In this document: positions 5,034 through 8,516 of the stretch, piece by piece
Numbering within the stretch: position 1 is the stretch's first letter
Layout: each line of letters begins with the position of its first letter
Assembly (NCBI GenBank): GCA_021158375.1
Contig: JAGGUS010000137.1
Location: forward strand, 1-8,516
Length of the DNA stretch: 8,516 bases
Direction of reading: 5' to 3'
Source of the DNA: Thermoprotei archaeon
Lineage (GTDB): Archaea > Thermoproteota > Thermoprotei > QMSL01 > B3-G16
Program-made: the position numbers and the translations under genes
The notes under the pieces: generated by a model
Seen by the model: only the letters and a program-made list of their open reading frames with translations
Database searches by the model: none
What the model was told of the DNA's origin: nothing

Positions 5034-5594
5034 TCATTTAAACATGTCCCTTATGTTCCTTCTAATCCTCTCTAGGTCATATACTAATCTTCTAAGGGAA
5101 TCTATCTCTAAAGAGAGGACTTTATCTAATATCATTATACCTCGGAAGGTAAGATATATTGTACCATCAGCTACTTTAATCAATGCATAGCTCTCCATCC
5201 TATGCAATGTTGAGACCACTTCATCAGCTCCTATTTTTAAAAGCGTAGCTTTAGCGTATATTATATCTATAGGGATCCTTCCTCCATTCAATGCAAGCGT
5301 AATTAGTATAAGTCTACCACATGGACTTAAAGATATGCTTAGTTCTTCATCTCTTATTATTATACGCTCGTCTCTTCTCATATCTCTAATTCTCCTCTCT
5401 TTATTACATCGTCCATACTTTATCTTAAGCGGTAAGTATATCGTTATGTAAAAGATGATCCGAGGTAAGAACCACATTTTCTTCAGTTCATCTCTTAATA
5501 CAGAGAGAGCCTCTGCTATACTGTCTTCATCGTCAGAGAACTCTATCTCTCGTGCTATTCTTTTAAGACGAGAGTACTCATTTATCAGATTCAT
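5034..5594 (-). CDS. Uncharacterised helix-rich protein with a probable winged-helix domain
   Basis: I do not recognise this 186-residue protein. Residues 1-40 look helical and charged, with an acidic patch (SDDED, 20-24). Residues 41-58 (from MWFLPRIIFYI) form a hydrophobic stretch that could touch or cross the membrane, followed by a very basic segment (RRIRDMRRDER, 67-77). Residues about 88-158 (CGRLILITLALNGGRIPID, then an ADEVVSTLHRMESYALIKV segment and a short beta hairpin YLTFRG) have the pattern of a winged helix. The tail to 186 is a charged helix, possibly a coiled coil. The ATG at 5594 follows GAGAGGATC, a reasonable ribosome site. The gene is divergent from the Lon-like protease with about 56 bases between likely starts, so a regulatory or functional link is possible but unproven. 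Confidence 0.7.
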   Translation of the reverse strand: MNLINEYSRLKRIAREIEFSDDEDSIAEALSVLRDELKKMWFLPRIIFYITIYLPLKIKYGRCNKERRIRDMRRDERIIIRDEELSISLSPCGRLILITLALNGGRIPIDIIYAKATLLKIGADEVVSTLHRMESYALIKVADGTIYLTFRGIMILDKVLSLEIDSLRRLVYDLERIRRNIRDMFK

Positions 5595-5612
5595 GATCCT
5601 CTCTCATGAAAT

Positions 5613-5640
5613 CTTATTTACTTCCTATATTTTTAATATT
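5613..5640. promoter_or_regulatory. Shared divergent promoter region
   Basis: This AT-rich stretch lies between the divergent genes. On the plus strand CTTATTTA (5613-5620), with GAAAT just before it, would start RNA near 5642, a few bases before the ATG at 5651. On the minus strand the A/T-rich segment complementary to about 5622-5640 (containing AAAAATATA) could drive the gene starting at 5594. The two promoters would overlap, so the transcripts may compete. Confidence 0.35.
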
Positions 5641-5650
5641 TAGGGTAAAT

Positions 5651-7606
5651 ATGCGGTTAGAAGCAACTTATATTTTACTATGCGTTTTTGTGCTCACAAT
5701 TCTATGTTCCTCCTTTACAAGTCTCCCATCGATAGGAGATGCCAGTCGTAACGAGCCAGTCCTACTTAAATATGAGCGAAAGGTAACAGTATACGCTCCT
5801 GCTGTGACACGAACTCCTTATGGATATAAAGGTGTCATGACTAAGATAGAAATAGAGGTCATAAAGCCTGGCTCTGGTGACGTCTTCATATCTACTAATA
5901 CTTTTATGGAAATAGACATGCAAGCATCTGCTAGAACAGCAGCATTTGTAGCATGTACCTTCGCTAAGAAGAATTTCTACGAGTATGATTTTTACGTAAA
6001 GATTTCTGCAGAAGCCCCTATAGTCGGTGGCCCCTCAGCAGGAGCATTGATGACAATAGGAATGATAGCTGCATTAATGAATATCACCTTAAATCCTGAA
6101 GCTACAATGACTGGAATGATAAATCCTGATGGTACTATAGGCCCAGTTGGGGGGATATTCGAGAAAGCAGAGGCGGCTTATAAAGCTGGTTTCAAATTAT
6201 TTCTAATCCCTTACGGTCAAGATATAATAGCTCATTTAGAAGGAGGTAGGATAGAGTACATCAACATAACTAGTTATGCATTAAAGAAATGGGGCCTAAG
6301 AGTTATTGAAGTTTCCGATATATATGATGCAGCACACTATCTCCTAGGTATCGTAATAAAGAGAACTACTTTTGAATGGAGAAAACCGATGTTTATAATT
6401 AATGTTGCTCGCGCTCTTTTCAATAACCTTTATGTTAATGCGAGTAAACTAGTCGACGATGCTCGTAAAGCGTTAACCTCAATAAAGGATTACTACTTAA
6501 GGAGACAATTAGAGAAGACTTTAAACGAGGCGAAATCCCTTATCAACGAGGCGAAATCCATAAATGCATCTTGGCCTTATGTGGCTGCATCTCTCTGTTT
6601 CCAAGCTGCATATCTTACACAATATGTAATATACGTCAAGGAATACGCTATGAGCGGCAAAGACTTCTTCTTTAAGACGGTGGATGAAATAAACTCGACG
6701 CTTCAAAACATTTCAAATGATATAGCAAAATATGAGCATAAAGCTCTCTCATTATCCTCTATTGAGATACTTGTAGGTGCCAAAATGAGGTTAAGATATA
6801 CAAGCGATGCCATTAACACCGCATTGCAATACTATCAGTTAGGTGATATACTCACTTCCTTGATGTGGTTAGCTCATGCTAAATGGAGATTAAGGACTGC
6901 TATAGACTGGGCTAATTATATTACTTCTGTACCCAGCGCAGTGCAGTTTAACAGTACTGAAATGCTACGCATAGTAAAGTCCATTACACAGGAGTACATA
7001 TACGAGGCTAGAACTGTAGTAGTATACGTTCGAGAAGTCATTAGTGAAGTCGGCATGTTAGGCGCTGCTAACCAAGAAGCTGAAGAGGCTTCTTCCATGC
7101 TATCCTATGCAGAAAGCGATTTTAATGATGGTGACTATTTATTAGCCTTAGCCGAGGCAAACGAAGCGATAGTTCATGCAACTATAGCCCTGAATTTAGT
7201 CTCCTCAAGCGAGACCCTAAGGAAATATGTAGACCTAGCAAGGATAATCGCGTATAGTAGTATAGGCCAGTTAGTGAATAGGGGAGTAGTGCCTATGCTC
7301 AGCATATGTTACTATGATTTTGCTGAATATTACTTAATGAAGAAAAATGACATAATAACTGCTCTCTTCAATTACAAGATGGCAAGTGCACAATCTAAGA
7401 TACTCTCCTTAATATGGAGTTTATATAATGGAACGATTATAAGCACAAATGAACAAATCACACAAGTATCTCCACATGAAGTACAGCCTAATGTTAATAC
7501 CAGTAGGGAAAACAAGCTTACTTATACAGATTTATTAATATTCTTGGCTGGCTTTGCTCTAGGATCTATGACTGTAGCCTTAATAGTGTGGAGCAAACGA
7601 AGCTAA
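5651..7606 (+). CDS. Membrane-anchored extracytoplasmic Lon-like (S16) serine protease without ATPase domain
   Basis: About 651 residues. An N-terminal signal peptide or anchor (MRLEATYILLCVFVLTILC) leads into a Lon-type protease domain (to about residue 245). The catalytic serine is S129 in GGPSAGA and the lysine K172 in GPVGGIFEKAEAA, 43 residues apart, the same spacing as the Ser-Lys dyad of bacterial Lon. No Walker motifs or AAA+ module exist. From about 255 to 620 the protein is mostly helical, with coiled-coil-like segments and an imperfect heptad repeat (NEAKSLI, NEAKSIN). A last hydrophobic helix (LLIFLAGFALGSMTVALIVW) and a short basic tail (SKRS) suggest a C-terminal anchor with the protease outside. 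It resembles the archaeal predicted-protease family related to Lon. I chose 5651 over 5606 because the upstream ATG adds a second hydrophobic run and the predicted transcript starts near 5642, with AGGGT just before 5651. Substrates are unknown. Confidence 0.85.
   Translation: MRLEATYILLCVFVLTILCSSFTSLPSIGDASRNEPVLLKYERKVTVYAPAVTRTPYGYKGVMTKIEIEVIKPGSGDVFISTNTFMEIDMQASARTAAFVACTFAKKNFYEYDFYVKISAEAPIVGGPSAGALMTIGMIAALMNITLNPEATMTGMINPDGTIGPVGGIFEKAEAAYKAGFKLFLIPYGQDIIAHLEGGRIEYINITSYALKKWGLRVIEVSDIYDAAHYLLGIVIKRTTFEWRKPMFIINVARALFNNLYVNASKLVDDARKALTSIKDYYLRRQLEKTLNEAKSLINEAKSINASWPYVAASLCFQAAYLTQYVIYVKEYAMSGKDFFFKTVDEINSTLQNISNDIAKYEHKALSLSSIEILVGAKMRLRYTSDAINTALQYYQLGDILTSLMWLAHAKWRLRTAIDWANYITSVPSAVQFNSTEMLRIVKSITQEYIYEARTVVVYVREVISEVGMLGAANQEAEEASSMLSYAESDFNDGDYLLALAEANEAIVHATIALNLVSSSETLRKYVDLARIIAYSSIGQLVNRGVVPMLSICYYDFAEYYLMKKNDIITALFNYKMASAQSKILSLIWSLYNGTIISTNEQITQVSPHEVQPNVNTSRENKLTYTDLLIFLAGFALGSMTVALIVWSKRS
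6524..6559 (+). repeat. Perfect 15-base direct repeat, 21-base period, inside the protease gene
   Basis: AACGAGGCGAAATCC occurs at 6524-6538 and again at 6545-6559. The 21-base step equals one heptad and encodes NEAKS twice within a helical segment. Identity at the DNA level suggests a fairly recent in-frame duplication or slippage that lengthened the coiled coil by one heptad. Confidence 0.8.
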
Positions 7607-7607
7607 A

Positions 7608-8516
7608 CTACCCGAGGCCTTTCCGCATCACTGCCGCTTTAACTATATGGTTCGAAGCATCCTTTCCTTTTGAAATTTCCTCATATATTGCCATGAGAGT
7701 ATTTCTGTATTCTTCATTACATGTGAATTCTAAATTAAAATAGGATTTAAGGAACTCTATATCCTCCATAATATCATGCATTATAAAGTTCGGTATGTAC
7801 TTTTTAGCAACATCTAGTACCGTGAACTTAGAGTCGTACTTCAGATCACGCTCTAACATAGGATATATCGTAAATAGTTCCTCTCTTTCACTAGAGGTTA
7901 ACGACTTTAAACCTCTCCCTAATCCTATAAGAGTCGGAGGTATTCCTAGGGTATATAGTGATGCCGTAAACCTTATGGCTCGTGGAAATATTGTTTTCGA
8001 TACACTATACAAGTCTAGCAGCTTCTTATTACGTGTGAACATAACTGCTTGACTTAATTCCCGACCATATACCTCTCTCTCAACTCTCTCTCTACGCGCT
8101 GGTATGTTATCCGCTATCTTTAGGATTATTCCGCTCATTTTTAATATAGTCTCCAAATAAGTTGAAGTAAACGTTCTTAATATTTTCATTAAGGCATCTC
8201 TGGAACATTCTATTTCTGCAGGTCTCCTTCCCCGTCTTATCCTTATTAAGTTCATAGCACTTAATACTTCCTCCCTTGTATAATCATATCTAAAGCTTGT
8301 CTGTAGGGTAAGAGTAAAGTACCCTTTATAGGTATTAGTAAAGTAATCTATATTGCTTGGAGATAGATGCCCTCTAAAAGGCAATGTACCGCTTCCTATT
8401 ATCGGAAATATATACATACCCATTTCATCAGCAAGTTCCCATAACTTAAATAAAGCCATTTTAACTGCAATTGCAGATGTTACATGACCATAAGCTAATG
8501 CTGCATCGGATTTCCC
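7608..8516 (-). CDS. ppcA: Archaeal-type phosphoenolpyruvate carboxylase, C-terminal part (runs off the window)
   Basis: About 302 residues of the C-terminal part are visible; family members have roughly 500, so some 200 N-terminal residues lie beyond the right edge. The frame stays open to 8516, and the residues before the Met at 8459 (GKSDAALAYGHVTSAIAVK) match the family, so that Met is not the start. Motifs include PIIGSGTLPFRGHLSP and QTSFRYDYTREEV, with GLGRGLKSL later. These belong to the small archaeal enzyme (PEPcase type 2), not the 900-residue bacterial type. It converts PEP and bicarbonate to oxaloacetate in the cytoplasm, feeding C4 acids, and in some crenarchaea the dicarboxylate/4-hydroxybutyrate cycle. 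The TAG stop is one base from the stop of the convergent protease gene, so each transcript must end inside the other gene. Confidence 0.92.
   Translation of the reverse strand, partial: GKSDAALAYGHVTSAIAVKMALFKLWELADEMGMYIFPIIGSGTLPFRGHLSPSNIDYFTNTYKGYFTLTLQTSFRYDYTREEVLSAMNLIRIRRGRRPAEIECSRDALMKILRTFTSTYLETILKMSGIILKIADNIPARRERVEREVYGRELSQAVMFTRNKKLLDLYSVSKTIFPRAIRFTASLYTLGIPPTLIGLGRGLKSLTSSEREELFTIYPMLERDLKYDSKFTVLDVAKKYIPNFIMHDIMEDIEFLKSYFNLEFTCNEEYRNTLMAIYEEISKGKDASNHIVKAAVMRKGLG

Noticed and set aside
5606..5650. Upstream ATG at 5606 as the protease start
   Set aside because: It would add a second hydrophobic run before the signal peptide and probably lies upstream of the transcription start near 5642.
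7795..8052. Plus-strand open frame opposite PEP carboxylase
   Set aside because: It is fully contained in a conserved gene and shows no domain or initiation signal of its own.
1..8516. CRISPR array or intact insertion sequence
   Set aside because: No regularly spaced repeats and no transposase-like protein anywhere in the window.

Overview
The window looks like chromosomal DNA from an AT-rich, probably hyperthermophilic crenarchaeon (Thermoproteota). Four things point there. Initiation sites have archaeal character: TATA boxes about 25 bases upstream of starts, GGAGGTGATC-type ribosome sites, and one probable leaderless gene. The tRNA-Cys has a canonical archaeal bulge-helix-bulge intron. 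The phosphoenolpyruvate carboxylase is of the small archaeal type. A secreted Lon-like protease carries no ATPase. I cannot name the genus from the sequence alone.

Layout from left to right. A small AbrB/MazE-fold protein (+) sits at the left edge and faces a three-gene minus-strand cluster with gaps of 10 and 12 bases: an anaerobic ribonucleotide reductase (NrdD) homologue, then the alpha and beta subunits of a two-subunit class I (iron-sulfur) fumarase. Upstream of the cluster is a 392-base region without genes (3762-4153). It holds two GC-rich hairpins in AT-rich surroundings, a palindromic TATA element, and a hairpin plus T-run that reads as a minus-strand terminator, so one or more small RNAs or a decayed mobile-element end are plausible. 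Next comes a phosphoserine-phosphatase-like HAD hydrolase (-), then the intron-containing tRNA-Cys (+). A small helix-rich protein with a possible winged helix (-) follows, divergent from the protease gene (+). The right end is the C-terminal part of PEP carboxylase (-), which runs off the window and meets the protease gene tail to tail with one base between the stops.

PEP carboxylase makes oxaloacetate and fumarase interconverts malate and fumarate, so the window carries two enzymes of C4-dicarboxylate metabolism. In crenarchaea both also serve the reductive half of the dicarboxylate/4-hydroxybutyrate cycle, but that pathway assignment is inference. No CRISPR array, intact insertion sequence, rRNA or obvious defence system is present.

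The most unusual item is the NrdD homologue. It keeps the ATP-cone, the class III barrel motifs and a candidate active-site cysteine. It has no glycyl-radical motif and no zinc-binding cysteines, and the fumarase gene begins 10 bases after its stop, so no missing C-terminus can lie downstream. It is either a radical-less paralogue or an enzyme that receives its radical domain from elsewhere.
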